Of a DNA stretch of 64,000 nt, positions 27,150 to 36,446 are shown piece after piece. Position 1 is the first letter of the stretch, and the number at the start of each line of letters is the position of its first letter. The notes beneath the pieces are model-generated. The model had not been told where the DNA came from. It did not search any database and was given only the letters and a program-made list of their open reading frames with translations. The translations under genes were made by a program, and so were the position numbers. The stretch is from an uncultured Bacteroidales bacterium. Its GTDB lineage: Bacteria > Bacteroidota > Bacteroidia > Bacteroidales > Paludibacteraceae. Where the stretch lies: NCBI GenBank assembly GCA_937891975.1, contig CALAUA010000010.1, forward strand, positions 51,870 through 115,869, read 5' to 3'.

Positions 27150-28654
27150 TATAAGATGCAAGAGGTGATACTCTCAGCAGGCAATTGTATCTCAAAGTGC
27201 TTGCCGTCGTGCTCGATGATGAAGGACATACCCGTCGCATTCTCATTGAGCAGCACCAAACCATAGGTACCATCAGGGTTCTCCGATGCTACAGCCGACA
27301 GGCCTGTAGGCATATAGCCCGACACACCAATGCGGGTAGAGCCTGGCTTGAGCGCCTTGCTCAGGTGACCAATCACATAGTAGTGGCTGCGCTTGGTAAG
27401 CGTGGTATAGTCCTTGGATGAGATATCCACCGAACCGTAGCAAGTAGCACACGCACCAGGACCACCGTGAGGGCCGCCGTTCTCGTCGAGCATGAAGTTC
27501 CATACTATCACTGCCTTACACCAGCGTGTCACGGTACCGATACAAGTATTCTTCATCTCAGACATCAGCGACTGACCAAAACTTTGGTAGTTCCATGTAC
27601 CAATAGATTGCTCGGTGAAGTAGAGGTTTTTCTCTGGCGCTAATTTGTGGATAGCATCTAATTCCACAGGACTGCCACCATAACTATGGTAGGCAGCACC
27701 ATCAATATATTGGCTTGCTTCAGGATCAGCATATATCTTTATAGGATATTGCAGTTGGTCTTTTTTGCCATCGTAATTGTAGTTATGGTCAAAGCAGATA
27801 ATCTTGGATGTAATACCTTCGTGTGCAAAGACAGGTCCAAGTGCTAACTTGATAAAGTCGCGCTCTTGATCCCAAGGCATGTATAGTGACATAGAGTTGC
27901 CCCAGTTGAGTGGCTCGTTTTGTGGTGTCACGCTAGTGATCTTGATACCCTCTGCTTCGAACGCTTTAATCCACTTCACGAAGTACATAGCGTAATCTTG
28001 GTAGTAATCGGGATTGAGGTAGCCACCGACCCATTTATTGGAACCCGTATAGGCTTTTTTGGTATGTATATCATCCACTTTCATCCAGATAGGACAACTC
28101 CAAGGTGTACCCATTACTTTTAGGTCAGGGTTGATAGCCAAAATCTCTTTCAGCACAGGAATAATATAATCCACCTCATCAGATGTAAGCGCAAAGTTTT
28201 CGATACCTTTGGTGTCACAGCACGTATAGTCATAATTGCTGCGTGAGTTGAAATCGCTACCTCCGATAGGCACGCGCACATAGCCATAGCCCATACCTTT
28301 CTCAGGCGAGAAGGTCTCTACCAACAATTTCTGACGACGGTCAGCAGGCATCTGCATAAGGTTGAATGCCGCAGCTCCAGTGATAGCGGCTCCAAAGCCA
28401 TCAAATGTTTGGTAACGCACATTCGGATTGAGTGTTAGCGTGCGCTCTGGTGACATATTGAGTCCTTCTGCATAATCCTTGCCTACAGCGACAAAGCCCA
28501 TTGTACCATCTGCTGTTGTGACATAGGTCATCACATCACGTACTGGAACAGAATCGCCATTAGGAGTTTTATCATTCGGATTTTCTACGGGAGTATTGCA
28601 GCCGAGCAAAGCGGCTGCAATACCTATAAATAATAGATTATTCACTTTGGTCAT
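27149..28654 (-). CDS. Glycoside hydrolase family 30 lipoprotein (probable endo-beta-1,6-glucanase)
   Basis: A 501-residue GH30 enzyme anchored as a lipoprotein (lipobox LLGCN). Acid/base Glu is in TPQNEPLNWG (residue 247) and the nucleophile Glu in YFTEQSIGTW (residue 348), both conserved in GH30. In Bacteroides thetaiotaomicron a GH30_3 endo-beta-1,6-glucanase lies in a SusC-SusD-GH30-SGBP-GH3 locus, and this operon has the same set. The subfamily and linkage are inferred by that synteny; a glucosylceramidase-type activity cannot be excluded. The protein probably acts at the cell surface. Confidence 0.9.
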   Translation of the reverse strand: MTKVNNLLFIGIAAALLGCNTPVENPNDKTPNGDSVPVRDVMTYVTTADGTMGFVAVGKDYAEGLNMSPERTLTLNPNVRYQTFDGFGAAITGAAAFNLMQMPADRRQKLLVETFSPEKGMGYGYVRVPIGGSDFNSRSNYDYTCCDTKGIENFALTSDEVDYIIPVLKEILAINPDLKVMGTPWSCPIWMKVDDIHTKKAYTGSNKWVGGYLNPDYYQDYAMYFVKWIKAFEAEGIKITSVTPQNEPLNWGNSMSLYMPWDQERDFIKLALGPVFAHEGITSKIICFDHNYNYDGKKDQLQYPIKIYADPEASQYIDGAAYHSYGGSPVELDAIHKLAPEKNLYFTEQSIGTWNYQSFGQSLMSEMKNTCIGTVTRWCKAVIVWNFMLDENGGPHGGPGACATCYGSVDISSKDYTTLTKRSHYYVIGHLSKALKPGSTRIGVSGYMPTGLSAVASENPDGTYGLVLLNENATGMSFIIEHDGKHFEIQLPAESITSCIL

Positions 28655-28666
28655 TGTTGTAGAATT

Positions 28667-30106
28667 TTATCGTAATTTCTCGTATGTAGTGGTCAGCTTG
28701 TTTTGATCCAGTGTAATGCGATAGATGCCATCAAATTCTTCTTGAGTAGCAGCTATCCAGTTGCCAGCTTCTGCACCTGTGTCGCCATTCACTTTGGTCA
28801 AACCTTCAGGACCAACCCCCTTGATATTCAATCCTATTTGTTCGTAGTTAGCACCAGCTTCTTCGCCACCCCAACCTTTTTGGTGGAAGAACTTGAAGTT
28901 GAGCGAACCATATATCTCAAAGTCGGCATTCACACCATTCTTGAGGTATGCGGTAAATTGATATACCTTAGGAGCCACAGTACGACAAGCGATGTATTGT
29001 CCTAGGTTATCAAAGCCCCAACCACCTTGAACCTTAGGTGATGCCACTGGCAAACCAAAGCCTACACCGGTCATCCACATCACATTAGGATAAATAGCAT
29101 CCTTCAATGGCTCTACCACGATATAGTCCTCTTCAGGCAAGTAATATACCTCGTACATACCCTTCTCGCCCAAGAACTTCACTACATTGCCGTCCTTGAG
29201 TTCCATGTAGTCCAAGTTATATGCCGTAGCCAGATTTGCCACACCATTGATAGTCACTTCCATTTCAGGATCGAAGAAGATCTTCGCATGGCGATAGGTC
29301 TTGCCTGCCACCTCTGCCAAGTCCGCATTGACATCCAGTGCAGACACAGGTTGTGCTACCTTACCACCAAAGTACAACTCAAAGGTCAATGGATCGAATG
29401 TGATGGTATCAATGCTCTCAAGATTGTCATTCGCCAATACGATAGAGCTAGCCTCGCCCGCGTTGAATTGCTCCTCGGTAATCAAAGACAACTTACCATT
29501 CAGCATACCCAATACAGGTTGTTTCCAATCCACGCGACCGAACTTAGTACCCACCACTGCCAACAGACATTCGATGGATTTAGGATAGCCCAAGTCCACT
29601 GCCACAAACTTCTCACCATCCCATGTCATTTGTTTACCTTTGCCCAGAGGCTTATAGTTGATGGTAGGAGGCATCACATACATAGTTTCAATAGCAGGAC
29701 GATGGCCTACACATTGGTCCAGAATCACGTTCTTCACGGTTCCTTCTATATTGGTAGCAGTCAAATATACTTTCACGGGCTCACCCTCTGGCATATTAGG
29801 ACCAAAAGGTACTGCATAGGTGAATGTGTCTTTATACATCAAACCAGGTGTACGAACCTCTTCGTTAGCAATCACATTGATACCCACAATCACCTTAATG
29901 GACAACGTGGATAATGGTGTCTCCTTCTCTGTGACTGTCACTTCAAAAGTGATACTATCACTACCAAAATTTACCTCCTCAGTCAGCATAGTTGCCTGCA
30001 TCTGAGGGTCACCCGCAGGATACACCTCACGGAAGGAGTCGGGCTGACAAGCGGTATAGCCTATTGCGATCAACGCAAGGAATAGGACTTGAAATATACG
30101 TTTCAT
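28667..30106 (-). CDS. Surface glycan-binding lipoprotein (SusE-position)
   Basis: A 479-residue lipoprotein (signal peptide, lipobox GYTACQ) in the position after SusD. The N terminus (about 35-130) is a beta-sandwich-like domain; the rest is beta-rich with several aromatic clusters and includes VGFGLPVASPKVQGGWGFDN. This matches surface glycan-binding proteins of Bacteroidetes PULs, where aromatic residues stack on sugar. It is 12 bases upstream of GH30. The exact DUF family is not certain. Confidence 0.8.
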   Translation of the reverse strand: MKRIFQVLFLALIAIGYTACQPDSFREVYPAGDPQMQATMLTEEVNFGSDSITFEVTVTEKETPLSTLSIKVIVGINVIANEEVRTPGLMYKDTFTYAVPFGPNMPEGEPVKVYLTATNIEGTVKNVILDQCVGHRPAIETMYVMPPTINYKPLGKGKQMTWDGEKFVAVDLGYPKSIECLLAVVGTKFGRVDWKQPVLGMLNGKLSLITEEQFNAGEASSIVLANDNLESIDTITFDPLTFELYFGGKVAQPVSALDVNADLAEVAGKTYRHAKIFFDPEMEVTINGVANLATAYNLDYMELKDGNVVKFLGEKGMYEVYYLPEEDYIVVEPLKDAIYPNVMWMTGVGFGLPVASPKVQGGWGFDNLGQYIACRTVAPKVYQFTAYLKNGVNADFEIYGSLNFKFFHQKGWGGEEAGANYEQIGLNIKGVGPEGLTKVNGDTGAEAGNWIAATQEEFDGIYRITLDQNKLTTTYEKLR

Positions 30107-30139
30107 ATTCTGTTGATTATTTGCAGATTAGTACTCAAA

Positions 30140-31645
30140 TTAATAACCATCATTCTGAACTAGATTAGAATTCTTGTCCAATGCAGTTTGTGGGATAGGC
30201 ATCAGTTTGTGTGCCTCCACAAATGGACGAGCCTGTGGCAAACGACCCTCGTCGCGTGAGTTGATATCATTCATCACTTCGAGCAGTTTGCCAAAGCGTA
30301 TCAAGTCGAAGAGGCGATGGCCCTCTAATGCTAACTCTAAGCGACGTTCGTGCAAGATAGCATCCAAGACAGCTTCTTGGCTACCCATTTGTGATGCAGG
30401 TAGGTCAGCCAATTTAGCACGTTGGCGAATCGTATTCACAAGAGATACGGCACCATTCAAATCACCCTTGTGCGCTAATGCCTCGGCTTTGAGCAACCAA
30501 ATATCTGCACCGCGCAGCTTGATTACACTATTGTATGCCGAACGACATTTGTACATGAATGGATAGTTGTCAGCAGGATAGTAGTTGCTCCATGCACACT
30601 CATAATAAACGATCGTTTGGTTGCAACGTACTGTGTCGCCTTCCCTCTCAAAGGTGCGAATCAAGTCACGACTTGGGGTAATCCATTTCGCCCATGTGAA
30701 GGACTCTTCCCAGTTAGAGAGATTACGACCGAACATCCATGTTACCCAGTTACCGCTAGCAGCGGTGTATTGTGCTTCAAGGATAGTCTCTTTGTTGTTG
30801 CGAGTAGCATCTCCTAAGGTCTCATCGTATTTCCAGAGGTCGGCATAGTTATCAGCCAACGCAATACCATCAGCAAAAACCTTATCGCTATACTCGATTA
30901 CCTTATCCCATTCACCTAACTCAGCATATAGTTTAGCAAGCAACGCATATGCCACAGTCTTGCTGAGTACGCGTTTGTCATTTGGATTCAATGCTGGAGC
31001 ATAAGGAATGGCTTCTGTCAAGTCTTTGATTACTTGTTTGTAAGCAGAGTCTTGTGTTACAGGCATTGGGAAATAAATTGGATATACTTCCTCTATGTTG
31101 TCTGCTGTAATATCTGGAGCCTCTGTCAAGTTCAATGGAATGTTTCCGAACCAGTGTGCCAAGTCGAATAGCATCATACCACGGAAAATCTTTGCCTCTG
31201 CTTTCCATTGATTGCGCTCTGCTTCTTGGAAACTTGGGTCTGGCACTTTATCAATATTGGAAATGATCACATTAGCTTGTGCGATGTCTTCGAGATAGCG
31301 ATCCCAATCGCGAGCGATGTCAGGATTGGAAGCATCAAGAGCGTTGGTCTCAACAGGTACTACCTCTGCACCCGTTGTTCCTGCATACGCATTATCCGTA
31401 CGAGCCTCACCAAACAACAAATAATCCAAATACCAATGCTCCTGACGGTCGCGCATGATATTATATAAATTCTCATACACAGCCAGCATCGCTGCACGAT
31501 CCTTGAATTTAATACGAACCGAATCATCTTCGGTAGATGTTCCTAAGTTGAGTTCCGATTGATCTGAAATCGGTGCCATATTCAAGTCACACGACACAAG
31601 TGCTACACCCAACGCTACACCTATTATATATATATACTTTTTCAT
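30140..31645 (-). CDS. susD: SusD/RagB-like nutrient-binding lipoprotein
   Basis: A 501-residue outer-membrane lipoprotein (lipobox ALVSCDLN) of the SusD/RagB family, built on TPR helices and acting as the lid of the SusC transporter. Typical features: the AMLAVYENLYNIMRDR opening, RGMMLFDLAHWFGNIPLN, and the C-terminal ALDAILHERRLELALEGHRLFDLIRFG. It is the second gene of the PUL, 28 bases after susC, and binds the extracellular glycan or oligosaccharide. The symbol is by family only. Confidence 0.96.
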   Translation of the reverse strand: MKKYIYIIGVALGVALVSCDLNMAPISDQSELNLGTSTEDDSVRIKFKDRAAMLAVYENLYNIMRDRQEHWYLDYLLFGEARTDNAYAGTTGAEVVPVETNALDASNPDIARDWDRYLEDIAQANVIISNIDKVPDPSFQEAERNQWKAEAKIFRGMMLFDLAHWFGNIPLNLTEAPDITADNIEEVYPIYFPMPVTQDSAYKQVIKDLTEAIPYAPALNPNDKRVLSKTVAYALLAKLYAELGEWDKVIEYSDKVFADGIALADNYADLWKYDETLGDATRNNKETILEAQYTAASGNWVTWMFGRNLSNWEESFTWAKWITPSRDLIRTFEREGDTVRCNQTIVYYECAWSNYYPADNYPFMYKCRSAYNSVIKLRGADIWLLKAEALAHKGDLNGAVSLVNTIRQRAKLADLPASQMGSQEAVLDAILHERRLELALEGHRLFDLIRFGKLLEVMNDINSRDEGRLPQARPFVEAHKLMPIPQTALDKNSNLVQNDGY

Positions 31646-31673
31646 ATTCTCTAAATTGATTTACGTTCAACCA

Positions 31674-34600
31674 TCAAAATGCAATGTTCACACCTAGCAC
31701 GAAACTGCGGGTTTGCGGATAAGTACCATAATCCAAACCTTGTACAGTTCCTGAATTACCATATTGGTTAACCTCTGGGTCCATTCCTAAGTATTTAGTC
31801 AATGTAAATAAGTTTTGAGCCGAGAAGTAAGGTTGCAAACGTGTCATGCCTATCTTCTTCATCCACTTACCCGAGAACTCATAACCTATAGTGAGGTCTT
31901 TCAAGCGGATATAACTACCATCTTCCACAAAGTAGTCGCTTATCCTCATATCAAAGCCTGCTTTAGGAATAGTGGTAATCATACCTGGGCGACGCCATCT
32001 ATCAAGAACACGAGTGGATTGGTTCTTAGCATCGTACATACCTTCTGTTTCGATGCGGCTGGCATTGAAGATATCGTTGCCATAAGAGCCTTGCAGCAAG
32101 AAACTGATGGTAACACCGTAGAATTGGAAAGTATTAGTCATACCAAAAGTAAAGTCTGGATTAGGATCACCCATATACGTACGGTCATTAGCTGTTACCT
32201 CGCCATCACCATTAGTATCTAAATAAATCAACTCACCCGTTTCTGGATCCACGCCACCGGTCTTGTAGCCGTAGAACGAACCGAGAGGCATACCCGGTGT
32301 GTTGCGTACGCAGTAGTCTGCCAATACGTCAGTCACCTTAGCATCATAGTACACTTGACTAGTCGCCAGTTTCTCCAAACAATTCTTGTTATGAGAGATA
32401 TTCAATTGGGTATCCCACTTGAAGTTCTTCTTAACGAAGTTGTGCGATGTTATTGTGAATTCCACACCCATGTTGCTCATTTCACCTTCGTTGCGTTGGA
32501 TAGAAGATACAGCAGCTGAACCTGCTGGCAAGGACACCCACATCAGCATATCGGTGGTGTACTTGTAGTACCAATCAAAGTTCAATGTCAATCGATTCTT
32601 CAACATTGTCCAATCCAAACCTACATTGGTTTGTGTTGTACGCTCCCATGTCAAATCAGTATTGCGGAGTGATGATTGACTATAGGTTGGAACAGCATGC
32701 TCTTTGCCTGTCTCCCACCAGTTTTGGCGGTTGATGCTATAACGTTCCAAATAGGCGTAATCACCAATACCACCTTGGTTACCAGTTTGTCCCCAACCAC
32801 CACGTAATTTCAAGTCATCAATCCACTCTACATCTTGCATCCAAGACTCACCCGAGATACGCCAAGCTGCACTCACGGATGGGAAATATGCCCAACGATG
32901 ATCTGGTGCCAAGCGAGATGAACCATCCGCACGGAAGTTTGCTGAAATCAAGTAACGAGAATCATAATTGTAACTCACACGAGCAAAAGCTGACATAATA
33001 GCCCATTCACTTGCACTTGTATTGGTACTTCCTGGATCAATCTTGTTAGCTGCATTCAATGTCTGAATAGTGCCATCTGCATAGTGGCTACCTGCGATAT
33101 AAGATTGTGTCCACATCGAATGAGTATAAGAACTACCCAACATCACATCCAGATTATGACCATTCATGTTGGTGGTATAGTTCAGTACGTTATCCCATAC
33201 GGTCACGAGGTCGGTGCTGCGGGTATCGCTACCCTCACCATATTGGTTACGTCCCCACGATGTCTTATGAGGATCGAGGAACGAGGTGTTGTTATTCATT
33301 CGCAAATCTTCCGTAAAGGTTGTTGTAAACTTCAACGAATGATCAAAATTATCGCCACGGTTAAATTTCTTGGTGTCATACAGGGTTACAATACCCTTAC
33401 CCGTAGCCAACAAACGATGTTGTTTGTTGTATTGATTCTTATAACGCTCAATATTCTCCAGTGGGTGGGTGATATTGCTTACACCATAGAAGTTGGTGTA
33501 GTAATAATCTGGATTCTCAGGGTCATAGATAGGCGCGTAGGTAGGTGTATTGATTACCGATAGCACCAAACCACCACGGTTGGCACCTGTACCCGAAGAA
33601 ATGGTACCTTGATTTTCGCTATAACCATATGCCACATTCGCACCTATATTCAACCACTTGGTAACCTCAGCATCCAACGATGTACGGAAGTTATAACGTT
33701 GATACTTAGTGGTAGGAACGATACCTTGCTCGTTTGTATAACCACCTGACAAATAATAATTTACTTTCTCTGTGCCACCGCTTACTGACAACTGATAGTT
33801 TTGAGTAGAACCGGTCTTATAAGTCTCATCAAACCAGTTTGTCTCATCCTTCAAGCCGTCTGGCAACACCACGTTGGAGCCGAGATCATCTAGATACTCG
33901 CGATATTGCTCGAAATTCAAGCTCTCCATACGCTTTGCCACTTGAGTCCAACCACCATACATAGAGAAGGTCACATTCATCTTCTCCTTATTAGCAGAGC
34001 CTGCCTTGGTGGTAATCATAATCACACCATTAGCAGCACGCGAACCGTAGATAGCCGCAGAAGACGCATCTTTCAAAATCTGCATCGTCTCAATGTCGTT
34101 TGGCGCGAGGAAGTCAATATCCGTCATTGGTACTCCATCCACCACGTACAATGGATCGTTACTACCATTCATAGATGTTGTACCACGCACGCGAACTACC
34201 ATACCTGCACCTGGTTGACCACTTGGCTTCACCACTGTCACACCGGCTGCCTTTCCTTGCATCGCTTGAGCTGCTGAAGTGATTGGACGCTTCTCCAAAT
34301 CCTCAGTATCCACAGAGGAAATCGCAGTGGTCACATCTTTACGCTTCTGCGTACCGTAACCAATAACCACCACCTCATCTAGCAACTCTTGATCTTCACG
34401 AAGTACGACAACCATGTCTTGTGCCGCACGAACTTCTTGATTTCGATAACCGACATAAGATACGGTCAACAAAACGTCCTTTTCTACGACAAGCGTAAAC
34501 ATACCATCAAAATCGGTAACAGTACCATTTGAGGTACCAGACTCTACAACGCTCGCTCCAATCAGGGGTTCTCCGTTAGCATCCAACACTTTACCTGTAA

Positions 34601-34706
34601 TGGACACAGGCGCTGCCATTGCTGTGACGCTAAACAATGACATTACACAGATGATTAATGTCATGAGCAGACCACGAAGGCCTTTCTCTTTGTGTTTGTT
34701 CATCAT
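31674..34706 (-). CDS. susC: SusC/RagA-like TonB-dependent outer-membrane transporter
   Basis: A 1010-residue TonB-dependent receptor. Signal peptide, a carboxypeptidase regulatory-like N-terminal domain (about 35-110, VSITGKVLDANGEPLIGASV), TonB box region (EVVVIGYGTQKRKDVTTAIS), plug domain (about 120-230) and a 22-strand barrel. It imports the oligosaccharide with SusD. It is the first gene of the PUL; the promoter is at 34811-34842. No hybrid two-component, SusR-like or ECF sigma/anti-sigma regulator gene is next to it in this window. A two-base shift to the second ATG (MNKHKEKG) is possible. Confidence 0.97.
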   Translation of the reverse strand: MMNKHKEKGLRGLLMTLIICVMSLFSVTAMAAPVSITGKVLDANGEPLIGASVVESGTSNGTVTDFDGMFTLVVEKDVLLTVSYVGYRNQEVRAAQDMVVVLREDQELLDEVVVIGYGTQKRKDVTTAISSVDTEDLEKRPITSAAQAMQGKAAGVTVVKPSGQPGAGMVVRVRGTTSMNGSNDPLYVVDGVPMTDIDFLAPNDIETMQILKDASSAAIYGSRAANGVIMITTKAGSANKEKMNVTFSMYGGWTQVAKRMESLNFEQYREYLDDLGSNVVLPDGLKDETNWFDETYKTGSTQNYQLSVSGGTEKVNYYLSGGYTNEQGIVPTTKYQRYNFRTSLDAEVTKWLNIGANVAYGYSENQGTISSGTGANRGGLVLSVINTPTYAPIYDPENPDYYYTNFYGVSNITHPLENIERYKNQYNKQHRLLATGKGIVTLYDTKKFNRGDNFDHSLKFTTTFTEDLRMNNNTSFLDPHKTSWGRNQYGEGSDTRSTDLVTVWDNVLNYTTNMNGHNLDVMLGSSYTHSMWTQSYIAGSHYADGTIQTLNAANKIDPGSTNTSASEWAIMSAFARVSYNYDSRYLISANFRADGSSRLAPDHRWAYFPSVSAAWRISGESWMQDVEWIDDLKLRGGWGQTGNQGGIGDYAYLERYSINRQNWWETGKEHAVPTYSQSSLRNTDLTWERTTQTNVGLDWTMLKNRLTLNFDWYYKYTTDMLMWVSLPAGSAAVSSIQRNEGEMSNMGVEFTITSHNFVKKNFKWDTQLNISHNKNCLEKLATSQVYYDAKVTDVLADYCVRNTPGMPLGSFYGYKTGGVDPETGELIYLDTNGDGEVTANDRTYMGDPNPDFTFGMTNTFQFYGVTISFLLQGSYGNDIFNASRIETEGMYDAKNQSTRVLDRWRRPGMITTIPKAGFDMRISDYFVEDGSYIRLKDLTIGYEFSGKWMKKIGMTRLQPYFSAQNLFTLTKYLGMDPEVNQYGNSGTVQGLDYGTYPQTRSFVLGVNIAF

Positions 34707-34810
34707 AATTGTTTTTTATTGTTGATTATCTTTAAGGTATATCCTTTTCTGCGTTGCACAAAAGAGGACCTTTGCGTGTCACATATACATACAACACACT
34801 ATTTCGACCG

Positions 34811-34842
34811 CAAAGATACTATTTTTCTATGAAATCACCAAA
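34811..34842 (-). promoter_or_regulatory. PUL promoter upstream of susC
   Basis: Minus-strand TTTG (34839-34842), 20 bases, TATCTTTG (34811-34818). It leaves an about 100-nt leader before the susC ATG. Confidence 0.8.
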
Positions 34843-34969
34843 TATATTCTTCAGAAAATTGCATTTTATTCACTTTTTTTTATTTCATTTCTCTTTTGAA
34901 ACAAAACACATCGACACTCAATACACATTTATCTACCCTTTTACCTCTACTTTATTATCTCTTATCAAT

Positions 34970-35035
34970 TACGTACTATTTACGTAGGATATACGTAAGA
35001 TATACGTAGGATATACGTAGGATAAACGTAACATT
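34970..35035. repeat. 11-bp tandem array TACGTAGGATA (susC / metY gap)
   Basis: Six consecutive 11-bp units: the first and last are divergent and the four central ones are nearly identical (TACGTAGGATA or TACGTAAGATA). The core TACGTA is palindromic and recurs on the same face of the helix. The rest of the 447-base gap is AT-rich, with the susC and metY promoters at its ends; I see no gene in it. Confidence 0.9.
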
Positions 35036-35102
35036 CAGCCACCTTCACCGAAGGATCACTACTACATCCAAAACAAAACAAAAACAGTTTCAAAACCTAA
35101 AA

Positions 35103-35134
35103 TTTGCATATGTGCAAAAAAAGTAGTAACTTTG
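35103..35134 (+). promoter_or_regulatory. Promoter of the metY-metX-thrA operon
   Basis: TTTG (35103-35106), 20 bases, TAACTTTG (35127-35134), 19 bases before the metY ATG. The leader is too short for a SAM riboswitch. Confidence 0.85.
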
Positions 35135-35153
35135 CAAACTAATTTCGCGATTT

Positions 35154-36446
35154 ATGAAAAAAGACCTACATATTGACACGCTTTGCGTGCAAGGTGGATA
35201 CAATCCTAGCAAAGGAGAACCAAGGCAAGTGCCTATTATTCAGAGTACTACATTCAAGTACGAGACCAGTGAGCAAATGGGCAAACTCTTCGACCTTGAA
35301 GAGAGTGGCTATTTCTACACTCGTCTGCAAAATCCGACCAACGATACTGTGGCAGCGCAGATTGCAGCCATGGAAGGTGGTGTGGCAGCCATGCTCACCT
35401 CATCGGGACAAGCAGCCAATTTCTTTGCTTGCTTCAATATCTGCCAAGCAGGCGACCACATGATTACTACCACAAGTATCTATGGTGGCACTTATAATCT
35501 ATTTGGCGTAACCTTCCCAAAAATGGGCATAGAAATCACGTTCATTGACCAAGACGCCAGCGACGAGGAGTGGGCAGCGGCTTTCCGCCCCAACACGAAG
35601 TTAGTGTTTGGCGAAACCCTTTCCAACCCCAATGTACGTATATTGGACATAGAGCGTATTGCGGGCTTTGCCCATCAACACGGTGTTCCGCTGATTGTAG
35701 ATAATACCTTCCCTACCCCCGTCAATTGCCGCCCATTCGAGTTCGGAGCGGACATCGTTACCCACTCGACCACGAAGTATATGGACGGTCATGGTGTACA
35801 AGTAGGCGGTGTGATAGTGGATAGCGGCAACTTCAATTGGGAAGCTCAACACGATAAGTTCACTTGCCTCACCGAACCCGACGCATCCTACCACGGACTG
35901 CGTTACACCGAGGCCTTTGGCAAACTAGCATATATCACCAAAGCTACTGCCCAACTCATGCGCGACTTAGGTTCAATCCAGAGCCCACAAAACGCTTTCT
36001 ACTTGCACCTAGGATTGCAGACCCTGCATGTACGTATGCCTCGCCACTGCGAGAGCGCACTGAAGGTGGCTCAGTGGTTGGAGCAGCACCCCGATGTGGC
36101 ATGGGTACGTTATCCCGAACTGGAGAACGACCCCGAGCATGCACGCCAACTCAAGTACCTGCCCAACGGCTCATGCGGCGTGATGGCATTCGCAGTCAAG
36201 GGCGACCGCGCTTTTGCCAATCGCTTTATGGACAACCTGCAACTGGTAACTATCGAAACGCACGTAGCAGACTGCCATACATGTATCCTGCATCCCGCTT
36301 CGCATACCCACCGCCAACTCAGCAACGAGGCACTTCTGGCAGCAGGTATCGACCCCGACTTGATGCGCCTGAGTATCGGTCTCGAAAACGCAGACGACTT
36401 AATAGCAGATATAGAACATGCACTTACACAAGCTCACAACGCATAA
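35154..36446 (+). CDS. metY: O-acetylhomoserine aminocarboxypropyltransferase/sulfhydrylase
   Basis: A 430-residue PLP enzyme of the Cys/Met metabolism family that makes homocysteine (or methionine) from O-acetylhomoserine and sulfide (or methanethiol). The PLP-lysine motif THSTTKYMDGHG and the SSGQAANF phosphate-binding region are present, and the length matches MetY rather than the shorter MetB/MetC. It is followed by overlapping metX and thrA, so the operon runs from aspartate-derived homoserine to homocysteine. Confidence 0.92.
   Translation: MKKDLHIDTLCVQGGYNPSKGEPRQVPIIQSTTFKYETSEQMGKLFDLEESGYFYTRLQNPTNDTVAAQIAAMEGGVAAMLTSSGQAANFFACFNICQAGDHMITTTSIYGGTYNLFGVTFPKMGIEITFIDQDASDEEWAAAFRPNTKLVFGETLSNPNVRILDIERIAGFAHQHGVPLIVDNTFPTPVNCRPFEFGADIVTHSTTKYMDGHGVQVGGVIVDSGNFNWEAQHDKFTCLTEPDASYHGLRYTEAFGKLAYITKATAQLMRDLGSIQSPQNAFYLHLGLQTLHVRMPRHCESALKVAQWLEQHPDVAWVRYPELENDPEHARQLKYLPNGSCGVMAFAVKGDRAFANRFMDNLQLVTIETHVADCHTCILHPASHTHRQLSNEALLAAGIDPDLMRLSIGLENADDLIADIEHALTQAHNA

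Noticed and set aside
34970..35035. CRISPR-like reading of the TACGTAGGATA array
   Set aside because: The units are 11 bp with no spacers, so this is a simple tandem array. No cas genes are present in the window.
35135..35153. SAM riboswitch before metY
   Set aside because: Only 19 bases separate the promoter -7 box from the start codon; too short for a riboswitch.
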